This document shows, in pieces, positions 1 to 7,966 of a stretch of DNA of 64,000 nt. Numbering within the stretch: the stretch's first letter is position 1; each line of letters begins with the position of its first letter. The stretch spans positions 33,678 through 97,677 of the forward strand of contig CAYVVG010000004.1 in assembly GCA_964455285.1 (NCBI GenBank), read 5' to 3'. A model generated the notes under the pieces. The model saw nothing but the letters and a program-made list of their open reading frames with translations. It was not told where the DNA came from and searched no databases. Both the position numbers and the translations under genes were made by a program. Origin of the DNA: CAIVAT01 sp964455285. Its GTDB lineage: Bacteria > Bacteroidota > Bacteroidia > Bacteroidales > FEN-979.

Positions 1-1372
1 GATCCGTTCTTCAGGACTTTTTGAGGATTCTCAGAATCAGCCGTTTGCCGGAATTTTCGAGACCTACCTCATTCCCAACAACCATCCCGATCCCAGGGTA
101 AGGCTTGAACAACTCATGGATGCCATCAAGCTGGTTTACGCATCGGTGTACTCCCCGACCGCCAAGGGATATGTCGAAGCCGTCAGCTATCGCATCGAAC
201 AGGAAAAAATGGCAGTGGTCGTCCAGGAAGTGGTGGGGCATGCGTACGGCGATGTTTATTACCCCCATATCAGCGGAGTGGCCCAGTCCTATAATTACTA
301 CCCCTTCGCGCACATGAAACCCGAGGAGGGATTTGCCGTTGCCGCCCTGGGTCTGGGCCGGTATGTGGTCGAGGGGGAAAAGGCCTACCGCTTTTCGCCG
401 CTTTACCCCAACCTCGAGATCAACTCGGCCCGCGACCAGTACAAGGGATCACAGGTCTATTTCTACGCCGTCGACCTTGGAAAACCCGAGGTGAACCTCA
501 TCGAAGGAGAGGATGCAGGGTTGCGAAAACTGGATATCTACGATGCCGAAATGCACGGCACCCTCAAACACCTGGCCTCGGTTTACTCCGCCGAGAACGA
601 CCGGATATCAGCAGGCCTGCGGGATGCCGGACCCCGGGTGGTGAATTTTGCCGACATCCTGAAATACAATTACATCCCGATGGCCAAGACCATCGAAGTG
701 GTGCTCGATGTGGTGAAGGAGGCGCTGGGATCGCCGGTGGAGATCGAGTTTGCCATCGACCTGAACAAGGACGAGGATTACAAAGCAACGTTCTACCTCC
801 TGCAGATCAAGCCGCTGATCGGGAATGTGGCCGATTTCAATGTCGATATGGAGAAGATCGAGCGGGAACGCATCCTGCTTTATTCGGAAAAGGAGATGGG
901 AAACGGGCTCATCGACACGATCGACGAGGTCGTATTTGTCGATCCCGACACCTTCGACAAGTCGCTGACCATGGAAATGGCCGACGATATCGACCGCATC
1001 AACCGCGAAATGGCCGGCCAGGGGAAAAAGTATGTCCTGATCGGACCCGGTCGCTGGGGTACCCGTGACCGGTGGATCGGGATACCGGTGCAATGGCCCC
1101 AGATAAGCCACGCAAAGGTCATTGTCGAAACCAGCCTCGAGGGATTTCCGCTCGACGCCTCCTCGGGTTCGCACTTCTTCCATAATGTCACTTCGATGAA
1201 CGTAGGGTATTTTTGCATCCAACCCGAACTTTCCGGCAGCTTTATCCGTTACGACATCCTGAAACAGCAGAAGAACATCCGAAAAACCAAATATTTCACG
1301 ATTGTTAAATTCGAACAGCCGCTGACCATCCGGATGGATGGGAAAAAACGGATTTCCGTGATCACCTGGTAG
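1..1372 (+). CDS. PEP/pyruvate-binding domain protein (PPDK N-terminal-like), 5' partial
   Basis: The reading frame is open from base 2, so the gene begins before the window; about 456 residues of its C-terminal part are present. The opening residues RSSGLFEDSQNQPFAGIFET read as the conserved ATP-grasp/PEP-pyruvate-binding segment of the pyruvate, phosphate dikinase N-terminal family, and the C-terminal part carries GPGRWGTRDRWIGIP and SSGSHFFHNVTSMN, typical of the Bacteroidota branch annotated only as PEP/pyruvate-binding protein. Family members use ATP to phosphorylate a substrate or partner domain; no swivelling-His or PEP-synthase TIM-barrel domain follows, so it is not a canonical PpsA or PpdK. 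The stop lies 26 bp before the NuoE-like gene and the two may be cotranscribed. Family confident, substrate unknown. Confidence 0.75.
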   Translation, partial: IRSSGLFEDSQNQPFAGIFETYLIPNNHPDPRVRLEQLMDAIKLVYASVYSPTAKGYVEAVSYRIEQEKMAVVVQEVVGHAYGDVYYPHISGVAQSYNYYPFAHMKPEEGFAVAALGLGRYVVEGEKAYRFSPLYPNLEINSARDQYKGSQVYFYAVDLGKPEVNLIEGEDAGLRKLDIYDAEMHGTLKHLASVYSAENDRISAGLRDAGPRVVNFADILKYNYIPMAKTIEVVLDVVKEALGSPVEIEFAIDLNKDEDYKATFYLLQIKPLIGNVADFNVDMEKIERERILLYSEKEMGNGLIDTIDEVVFVDPDTFDKSLTMEMADDIDRINREMAGQGKKYVLIGPGRWGTRDRWIGIPVQWPQISHAKVIVETSLEGFPLDASSGSHFFHNVTSMNVGYFCIQPELSGSFIRYDILKQQKNIRKTKYFTIVKFEQPLTIRMDGKKRISVITW

Positions 1373-1398
1373 GCGGCGGCCGCCATAAAACACAACCC

Positions 1399-1917
1399 AT
1401 GCGAATATCCAGGACCAACCAGAAGAATGTGGCCCCCTCGGGCGACCTGCAGGATCTGACCCAACTTGATCCCGTCATTGCACGGTACAAGGGGAAGACC
1501 GGGAACCTGATCCCCCTGCTCCAGGCCACCCAGGAACTCTACGGTTTTATTTCACAAGCCGCTTTTGAGAAGCTTTCTTCCACCACGGGCATTCCCCTCA
1601 GCGACATGTACGGTGTCGCCACTTTTTACGCCCAGTTCCGGCTTCATCCGGTGGGGAAGCACATCATCAAGGTGTGCCACGGAACCGCCTGTCATGTCCA
1701 GAACGCCAACGAGATCACCGAATCGCTGCAGGAAACGCTGCGTGTGAAGGATGGCGAGACCACCGATGACCGGCTCTTCACCCTCGAGTCGGTGGCCTGC
1801 CTGGGCTGCTGCTCCCTCGCCCCGGTGATGATGATCGGCGAGCAAACATACGGAAAACTGACCGGTACCGAAGCGGTGAAGATCGTCAGGAACATCAGTC
1901 TGGCCGAAAAAAACTGA
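1399..1917 (+). CDS. NuoE/HydC-like [2Fe-2S] thioredoxin-fold subunit
   Basis: 172 residues, the usual length for the 24-kDa NuoE family. The four ligands for one [2Fe-2S] cluster are visible as C93-x4-C98 (VCHGTACHV) and C134-x3-C138 (ACLGCCSLAPVMM). An N-terminal helical bundle (residues about 20-80, with the conserved ATFYAQF) precedes the thioredoxin fold. In complex I and in HydABC-type bifurcating enzymes this subunit pairs with the NuoF-like flavoprotein and carries a side [2Fe-2S] cluster. It is followed 56 bp later by a NuoF-like gene and then by an NfnB-like fusion, so it is read here as the small subunit of a soluble NAD(H)-linked complex rather than of respiratory complex I: no membrane subunits are nearby. 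Confidence 0.9.
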   Translation: MRISRTNQKNVAPSGDLQDLTQLDPVIARYKGKTGNLIPLLQATQELYGFISQAAFEKLSSTTGIPLSDMYGVATFYAQFRLHPVGKHIIKVCHGTACHVQNANEITESLQETLRVKDGETTDDRLFTLESVACLGCCSLAPVMMIGEQTYGKLTGTEAVKIVRNISLAEKN

Positions 1918-1934
1918 GAAGTACCGGATCACCC

Positions 1935-1972
1935 TGTAAAATCGTAAATCGTAACCCGTAAATCATACATCG
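1935..1972. repeat. CGTAAATC-type spacer repeat, copy 1
   Basis: The gap between the NuoE-like and NuoF-like genes is built from imperfect copies of a (C)GTAAATC word (gtaaaatcgtaaatcgtaac...cgtaaatcatac). The same word fills the gap after the 1236-aa fusion gene. It has no clear hairpin. Function unknown; it may simply be microsatellite-like expansion in an operon spacer. Confidence 0.6.
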
Positions 1973-1973
1973 A

Positions 1974-3746
1974 ATGGCTACCGTCACTGTCGGGCTCGGA
2001 AGCTGCGGAATTGCAGCAGGCGCCAACAAGACCTATGAGAAGATCAAGGCGCTGAAAGAGTCGGAACAACTCGATTTTGAATTGAAAAAAACCAGTTGCG
2101 TGGGTATGTGCTACCGCGAACCGCTGGTGGAAATCACCGACGACACGGGGACCTACCTCTATGGAGAAGTGGATGCCGACCGGGCTGTCGAAGTGATCGA
2201 AAAACACATCAACCAGCACGAACCGATACGGGACTACATTGTTTTTACCGACCTGTTCGATGCCCCCGAAAACAATTTCATTGAAGCCCAGGTCAAGATC
2301 GTCCTCCGCAACTGCGGGTATATGGACCCGGAATCCATCGACGAATATGAATCGCGCGACGGCTACCGGGCGATCAAGCAGATCGCGGCGGAGAAGATGA
2401 GCCGCGAAACCGTGATCGGATCGGTATTGAAATCGGGGCTGCGCGGCCGCGGAGGCGGGGGATTCCCCACCGGCATGAAATGGAAGTTTGCCAATGCCAA
2501 TAAAGCCGACGCCAAATATGTGATCTGCAACGCCGACGAAGGAGACCCCGGTGCCTTCATGGACCGGTCGGTGCTGGAAGGCGACCCCCACTCGGTGCTG
2601 GAGGGGATGATCATCGCCGCTTATGCCGTGGATGCCACAGGCGGAGTGATCTACTGCCGGGCCGAATACCCGCTGGCCATCAAACGCCTGAATATCGCCA
2701 TCCGGCAGGCACACGAGCGGGGCTACCTGGGAAAGAACATTTTCGGGATCGAGGGATTTAACCTCGACATTTATATCAAGGAAGGGGCCGGCGCCTTCGT
2801 GTGTGGAGAGGAGACGGCGCTCATCGCCTCCATCGAAGGGGAACGCGGAATGCCGCGCAAGCGGCCGCCCTTCCCGGCCGTTTCGGGGCTCTGGAAAAAA
2901 CCCACCAATATCAACAACGTCGAGACCTACGCGAATATTCCGTGGATCATCCTGAACGGCGCCGAAGCCTATTCGGCTTACGGTACCGAGAAAAGCAAGG
3001 GAACCAAGGTATTCGCCCTGGCCGGGAAGATCCGCCACTCCGGACTCGTCGAAGTGCCGATGGGAATGACCATCCGCGATGTCATTTTCAAACTGGGCGG
3101 CGGTATTAAAAACGACAAAAAATTTAAAGCGGTACAGCTCGGAGGCCCCTCGGGCGGATGTATTCCCGAATACCTGGCCGACACCATCGTCGATTACGAT
3201 TCGGTGAACGCTACCGGCGCCATCATGGGATCGGGGGGCATGGTCGTCATGGACGAGACCACCTGCATGGTCGATGTTGCCAAATTCTTTCTCGACTTCA
3301 CGTGTAAAGAGAGCTGCGGGAAATGTACCTTCTGCCGGCTGGGAACCAAGCGCATGCTTGAGATCCTCGACCGGATCACGAACGGCCATGGCCTGGAAGG
3401 CGACCTCGAAAAACTCGAAGAACTGGCATACCAGATCAAGGACAATTCTCTCTGCGGACTGGGTCAAACCGCTCCGAATCCGGTGCTCACCACCATCCGT
3501 TACTTCAGGGACGAGTACGAAGCCCATATCCGGCATAAAAAATGCCCGGCGAAGGTGTGCCGCCCGCTGCTCACCTACACGGTTGTTGCTGAAAAATGCA
3601 CCGGGTGCATGGTTTGCCTGAAAAACTGTCCGGTTCAGGCCATCACGGGAGAACGGAAGAAACCGCACCTCATCAGCCAGGAGACCTGTACCCGATGCGG
3701 AGTCTGTTACTCCAAATGCAAATTTGACGCTATCCAGCTATCCTGA
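1974..3746 (+). CDS. NuoF/HydB-like NADH-binding flavoprotein with N- and C-terminal Fe-S domains
   Basis: 590 residues in the order seen in HydB/HndC-type subunits. A thioredoxin-like [2Fe-2S] domain comes first (C11, C42, C46 visible, with CVGMCYREPLVEI). The NuoF core follows, with the glycine-rich FMN/NADH loop GLRGRGGGGFPTGMKW, the signature CNADEGDPGAFMDR and the [4Fe-4S] motif ESCGKCTFCRLGT. The C-terminus is a 2x[4Fe-4S] ferredoxin (CTGCMVCLKNCP and CTRCGVCYSKC). The extra ferredoxin tail is absent from complex I NuoF and is characteristic of electron-bifurcating hydrogenases, formate dehydrogenases and transhydrogenases. I infer that it oxidises or reduces NAD(H) and wires electrons to ferredoxin and to the downstream fusion protein. 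The start follows the repeat spacer; no other in-frame start fits the domain. Confidence 0.92.
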   Translation: MATVTVGLGSCGIAAGANKTYEKIKALKESEQLDFELKKTSCVGMCYREPLVEITDDTGTYLYGEVDADRAVEVIEKHINQHEPIRDYIVFTDLFDAPENNFIEAQVKIVLRNCGYMDPESIDEYESRDGYRAIKQIAAEKMSRETVIGSVLKSGLRGRGGGGFPTGMKWKFANANKADAKYVICNADEGDPGAFMDRSVLEGDPHSVLEGMIIAAYAVDATGGVIYCRAEYPLAIKRLNIAIRQAHERGYLGKNIFGIEGFNLDIYIKEGAGAFVCGEETALIASIEGERGMPRKRPPFPAVSGLWKKPTNINNVETYANIPWIILNGAEAYSAYGTEKSKGTKVFALAGKIRHSGLVEVPMGMTIRDVIFKLGGGIKNDKKFKAVQLGGPSGGCIPEYLADTIVDYDSVNATGAIMGSGGMVVMDETTCMVDVAKFFLDFTCKESCGKCTFCRLGTKRMLEILDRITNGHGLEGDLEKLEELAYQIKDNSLCGLGQTAPNPVLTTIRYFRDEYEAHIRHKKCPAKVCRPLLTYTVVAEKCTGCMVCLKNCPVQAITGERKKPHLISQETCTRCGVCYSKCKFDAIQLS

Positions 3747-3750
3747 CCTA

Positions 3751-3779
3751 TTCACTTTTCACTCCTCACTTTTCACTGA
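3751..3779. repeat. TTCACTTTTCACT-type spacer repeat
   Basis: The 39-bp gap between the NuoF-like and fusion genes is almost wholly a pyrimidine-rich repeat: ttcacttttcact, a cct spacer, then cacttttcact. Reversed relatives (gagtggtgagtgg) occur near 30680-30700. No hairpin forms. Function unknown. Confidence 0.55.
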
Positions 3780-3785
3780 TTTCCT

Positions 3786-6700
3786 ATGTCCGACAACTCA
3801 ATGAATATCATACTGAACGGAAATATTGTCAAGGGGATCCCCGGCGAAACGATCCTGGCCCTGGCCCGTCGCAACGGCATCGAGATCCCGACCCTTTGCC
3901 ACGACGACCGGTTAGAACCATTCACCTCGTGCTTTGTTTGCGTGGTGGAGGTGGAAGGGATGCGCGGCCACCAGCCTTCCTGCTCCACACGGCTGACGGA
4001 AGGGATGAAGATCGTCACCGATAGCGAAGGGATCCGGAAATCGCGCCGAATGGCACTGGAACTCATGCTGAGCAACCATTATGCCGACTGCCTGGGTCCC
4101 TGCAAGCAAACCTGCCCGGCCGGCGTCGACGTCCAGGGGTACATCTCCCTGATCGACAAGCAGCAATATAGCGAAGCCATCGCCCTTATCAAGGAGACGA
4201 ATCCCCTCCCCGCCATATGCGGCCGTGTATGCGTCCGACCCTGTGAAGCCGAATGCCGTCGCAATTTGCTCGATGAGGGTGCCCCGGTCGGGATCGATTA
4301 CATGAAACGCTTCGCCGCCGATTACGACCTTTCATCGACGGGCAAATACGTGCCTGCCGTTGCTCCCGCCACTGGGAAAAAGGTCGCCGTGATAGGAGCC
4401 GGCCCGGGAGGACTCTCCGTGGCCCATTTCATGCAGATAAAAGGACACCAGGTGGATGTCTTCGAAGCAGCTCCCAAACCGGGAGGGTGGCTTCGGTACG
4501 GTATTCCGGAGTACCGCCTGCCTAACGACGTGCTCGATATGGAGGTGAAAAACATCACCGACCTGGGGGTGAACATCTATTACAACCGGCGGCTGGGAGA
4601 TGATTTGAGTTATAAGGAGATCCGGGCAAAATACGATGCCACCGTTCTGACGATCGGCTCGCAGAAAGGCACCGGCGTGGGATGTGAAGGCGACGATGCC
4701 TTGAATGTCTTTTCCGGCATAGATTTTCTTAAGAACATGGAGGTGACCGGCCAGCGCTACGATTTCCGGGGAAAGACCATCGCCGTGGTCGGCGGAGGCA
4801 ACACCGCCATGGACTGCTGCCGTACATCCATCCGTTGCGGCGCTGCCAGGGTGTACGTGATCTACCGGAGAACCGAGAAGGAGATGCCCGCCAACCCCAT
4901 CGAGATCCACGAGTCAAAACTCGAAGGCGTGGAGTATATGTTTCTTACCCTCCCGAAAAAGATCAACAAGAACGCAGCAGGGGAGGTCGAAACGGTCACC
5001 TGCATCCGGATGGAACTGGGTGAGCCCGATGCTTCGGGCCGGCGGAGGCCTGTACCGGTGGAAGGATCCGATTTCGACCTAAAAGTGGACTATATCCTGG
5101 CCGCCATTGGCCAGAAGACAGAGGTGAACTTCATCAACGACATCAATGCTCATGCTCCGGAAGGAGAACTGAAGATCAATAAATGGGGCGACATTGATGC
5201 CGACCGGGGCACGCTGCAGACAGGGATCCCCTCGGTGTTTGCAGCCGGCGACGGGGTGACCGGACCGGCTACCATCATCGAAGCCATCGCCCAGGCGAAG
5301 ACCGTATCGGAATGCGCACACCAGTACCTGATGGACCTGCCCGTCGAACCCCCGAAAAAACCCTTCAGCAGCAGGAAAGATAACTTCCGGAAGCAGGAGA
5401 AGGCAGATTACGCGGGATATTTCCGGCCTCAGCTGCGCGAGGAGATGCCCGTGCTTCCTGCCGCCGACCGGTTCAACTTCAACGAAGTGGAACTCGGGTA
5501 TGCCAATGAAGAGGTGGTTCGCCATGAAGCCCAGCGCTGCCTTGAATGCGGATGCGTGTCATTCTTCGATTGCGACCTCCAGCAGTATTCCACCGAGTAC
5601 CAGGCCAGCCAGCAAAATTTCGGCGGCGAGTTCAAAGAACACCCGGTCGATTTCCGTCATCCCTACATCGAGATCGACAACAACAAGTGCATCCTGTGCG
5701 CCCGCTGTATCCGCATCTGCCGCGAAGTCGCCGGGGCCAACGCCCTCGGACTGATCAACCGCGGATTCCATACATACGTGGCGCCCGGCATGGGCAACGC
5801 GCTTCAGGATACGCCCTGCGAATCGTGCGGATTGTGTATCTCCACCTGCCCCACTGGGGCCATCACCGAGAACGTGCCTTTCAAACCGGGCCCCATCCGG
5901 TTCGATACCGCTGCCACGATCTGCCCCTATTGTTCGGTGGGTTGTTCGCTGGAAATGCATCATAAGAATGGGTTCGTGCTGGGAGTTTCAGGGAAAAAGG
6001 GACTGGTCAACAGCGACGGGAACATCTGCCGGTCGGGTCGCTTCGGTTATCGCTTCATGAACGACATGAACCGCATCAAACGACCCCTCAAAAAGATCGG
6101 CGGCCGGTTTGTGGAGATATCCTTTGAAGAAGCTTTCCGCGAGATCGCAGCGAAGATCCGGTCGGTGGAACCCGGCGAAAACGCTTTCTTCGGCGGTGCC
6201 CGTCTTTCAAACGAAGAGCTATACATGGTGCAGAAACTTGCCCGGGCTGCCGCAGCGACACCGCATGTCGGAAGCTTCCACTACCTGGGACGAGGCGAAG
6301 GCTACCGTGCCAATTGCGAACTGAATGCCTCACCGGAAGAGATCCGTGAAGCCGGGGCGCTCTACCTCTTCGGCACCGAGATCAACGAGCAGCATCCGGT
6401 CATCGGATTCATGGTCCAAAACGCCCGGTTTACCCGGAAGACCCCGGTGATCATGGTGACCGAGAAACCCTCGACGGCCATGGCCCCGAAGGTCGATCGG
6501 TTGCTTGTGGTGAAATCCTACTACCATTTCGTCAGGGCAGTGAACCATGCGCTTCTAAGCGGGGGAATGGAGAATTCGCTCTTCCTCCGCGACCGGACAG
6601 AGGGATTGGAAGCGTATAAAGCCAGCCTCCTGAAGGTTAGCTTCGACGACCTCGTGAACGAATCAGGCCTTTCGGCCGGAGAGATCCGTGAATTTGCCGA

Positions 6701-7496
6701 GGCTTATAATCGCGAGATGCATGCGATCCTGATCTTCTCGGAGAAGGAGGTTTCCGGAAATACCTCTAAGGAATTGTTCAACCTGGCCATGCTTTCGGGA
6801 AAGCTGGGAAAAAGTGCCAGCGGCCTGATCGCGATGAAAGAAAAGAACAATTCCCAGGGAGTGTTCGACATGGGTGTCAGCCCTCACTTTGGCATCGGCG
6901 GGCAGGAACTGTCCGATCCGGACTATACCGGCCGGGTAAAAAATGCCTGGAAGGTGGAAGCGATCGCCCCGGCCGTCACGGAATGTCTGCACGGGGCGCT
7001 GGCGGAAGGCCGGTTCAGGAATCTCTTCGTGTTCGGCGAAGATCCCGTCGGGTGTGCGATCGACAGGAAGCAGATCGAAGAGACGTTTGCCCGGGCAACA
7101 TTCCGCGTCGTGCAGGATTATTTCATGACACCTACGGCAGAAGCGGCCGATATAGTGCTTCCGGCCTCATTGCCTGCCGAAACCGGTGGCACATTTACCA
7201 ACGCCCAGAAAGTGATCCAGGAATTCGGTCCTGCATTACAATCCCCGGCCGGAATGACCTCATTGCAACAAATGGCCGCCATCCTGAATGAATTCGGGAT
7301 CGCCGCATCGGGTGATCCCAGGGCGATTTTCCTGGAAGTCGTCGGACTCTTACCCCCGAAGGACCCCTGCAAAAAACTGACATTAAAGACCACGGAAGAG
7401 GATAACCCGCGCCGGTACTACCGGTTCGGCTGCGACGCAGTGGAAAGGCTCTTCGGGGAAGAATACCGTCAGCAAATCACACATCGTAAACCGTAA
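3786..7496 (+). CDS. Ferredoxin/GltD(NfnB)-like/NuoG-like fusion oxidoreductase, 1236 aa
   Basis: Domains in order. (1) A plant-type [2Fe-2S] domain, C38-x10-C49-x2-C52-x13-C66. (2) A GltD/NfnB-like module: Fe-S cysteines C102/C106/C110 and C145/C149/C153/C157, FAD loop VIGAGPGGLSVAHF near 202-215, NAD(P)H loop VVGGGNTAMD near 334-343, and AAGDGVTGPATIIEA near 486-500. (3) An additional C585/C588/C590/C596 cluster. (4) Two [4Fe-4S] ferredoxin motifs (C635-C645 and C678-C688). (5) A NuoG/formate-dehydrogenase-like [4Fe-4S]-plus-molybdopterin fold from about 710 (CPYCSVGC, NICRSGR). No Cys or Sec sits where formate dehydrogenase binds Mo/W, no in-frame UGA is present, and the C-terminal molybdopterin-dinucleotide domain seems missing. 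With NuoE- and NuoF-like partners upstream, I infer a ferredoxin/NADH/NADPH bifurcating transhydrogenase. The last residues (THRKP) and the stop are encoded inside a spacer repeat. Confidence 0.85.
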   Translation: MSDNSMNIILNGNIVKGIPGETILALARRNGIEIPTLCHDDRLEPFTSCFVCVVEVEGMRGHQPSCSTRLTEGMKIVTDSEGIRKSRRMALELMLSNHYADCLGPCKQTCPAGVDVQGYISLIDKQQYSEAIALIKETNPLPAICGRVCVRPCEAECRRNLLDEGAPVGIDYMKRFAADYDLSSTGKYVPAVAPATGKKVAVIGAGPGGLSVAHFMQIKGHQVDVFEAAPKPGGWLRYGIPEYRLPNDVLDMEVKNITDLGVNIYYNRRLGDDLSYKEIRAKYDATVLTIGSQKGTGVGCEGDDALNVFSGIDFLKNMEVTGQRYDFRGKTIAVVGGGNTAMDCCRTSIRCGAARVYVIYRRTEKEMPANPIEIHESKLEGVEYMFLTLPKKINKNAAGEVETVTCIRMELGEPDASGRRRPVPVEGSDFDLKVDYILAAIGQKTEVNFINDINAHAPEGELKINKWGDIDADRGTLQTGIPSVFAAGDGVTGPATIIEAIAQAKTVSECAHQYLMDLPVEPPKKPFSSRKDNFRKQEKADYAGYFRPQLREEMPVLPAADRFNFNEVELGYANEEVVRHEAQRCLECGCVSFFDCDLQQYSTEYQASQQNFGGEFKEHPVDFRHPYIEIDNNKCILCARCIRICREVAGANALGLINRGFHTYVAPGMGNALQDTPCESCGLCISTCPTGAITENVPFKPGPIRFDTAATICPYCSVGCSLEMHHKNGFVLGVSGKKGLVNSDGNICRSGRFGYRFMNDMNRIKRPLKKIGGRFVEISFEEAFREIAAKIRSVEPGENAFFGGARLSNEELYMVQKLARAAAATPHVGSFHYLGRGEGYRANCELNASPEEIREAGALYLFGTEINEQHPVIGFMVQNARFTRKTPVIMVTEKPSTAMAPKVDRLLVVKSYYHFVRAVNHALLSGGMENSLFLRDRTEGLEAYKASLLKVSFDDLVNESGLSAGEIREFAEAYNREMHAILIFSEKEVSGNTSKELFNLAMLSGKLGKSASGLIAMKEKNNSQGVFDMGVSPHFGIGGQELSDPDYTGRVKNAWKVEAIAPAVTECLHGALAEGRFRNLFVFGEDPVGCAIDRKQIEETFARATFRVVQDYFMTPTAEAADIVLPASLPAETGGTFTNAQKVIQEFGPALQSPAGMTSLQQMAAILNEFGIAASGDPRAIFLEVVGLLPPKDPCKKLTLKTTEEDNPRRYYRFGCDAVERLFGEEYRQQITHRKP

Positions 7497-7507
7497 ATCG
7501 TAAACCC
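7481..7507. repeat. CGTAAATC-type spacer repeat, copy 2
   Basis: Copies of cgtaaa(tc/cc) run through the end of the fusion gene to the start codon of the ferritin-like gene. The fusion gene's stop TAA (7494-7496) is part of the repeat. It is related to the repeat at 1935-1972 in the same operon. Confidence 0.6.
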
Positions 7508-7963
7508 ATGAAAGAATTCACCACCATAGATGAGATCCTCGACTTTGCCATCGGGGAGGAACAGGCTGCCGTCGATTTTTATCTCCACCTGGCAGCCCAG
7601 TCGGTCAACCAGCAAACGCGCAGGATATTCGAAGAGTATGCCGAAGAAGAGATGCGGCATAAAGCCAACCTGATCGCAGTGAAGGAGAACGGGCATTTCA
7701 CCCTTCCCGAAGCGCAGGTGAAGGATCTGAAGATAGCCGAATACCTGGTGGATGTTAAACCGACGCCGGGCATGTCGTACCAGGACGCCCTCATTCTGGC
7801 CATGAAAAAGGAAAAGGCGGCGTACCGCATGTACACGAAATTGGCTGAGAAGGCGACCGATAGCGCGATGAAATCACTGTTCCAGCGCCTGGCTGCGGAA
7901 GAGTCGAAGCACAAACTGGCCTTCGAGATCGAATACGACGATTTTATCCTGAGGGAGAATTAA
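7508..7963 (+). CDS. Ferritin-like diiron protein (rubrerythrin erythrin domain)
   Basis: 151 residues forming a predicted four-helix bundle with two duplicated metal-binding signatures: E18/E19 and EEEMRHK in the first half, KEKAAYRMY and EESKHK in the second, as in the erythrin domain of rubrerythrin and YciE/YhjR-type ferritin-like proteins. There is no C-terminal rubredoxin domain, so electrons would have to come from a separate donor. Relatives reduce hydrogen peroxide or handle iron in anaerobes. It lies 11 bp after the redox fusion gene and is probably cotranscribed with it, which suggests oxygen protection of the Fe-S-rich complex. This link is inference. Confidence 0.8.
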   Translation: MKEFTTIDEILDFAIGEEQAAVDFYLHLAAQSVNQQTRRIFEEYAEEEMRHKANLIAVKENGHFTLPEAQVKDLKIAEYLVDVKPTPGMSYQDALILAMKKEKAAYRMYTKLAEKATDSAMKSLFQRLAAEESKHKLAFEIEYDDFILREN

Positions 7964-7966
7964 CCG

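Noticed and set aside
1929..3668. 579-aa open frame on the minus strand
   Set aside because: Antisense to the NuoF-like gene, whose motifs are complete on the plus strand.
5913..7496. Possible selenocysteine (in-frame UGA) in the formate-dehydrogenase-like domain
   Set aside because: The frame is open throughout and the aligned ligand position is neither Cys nor Sec.
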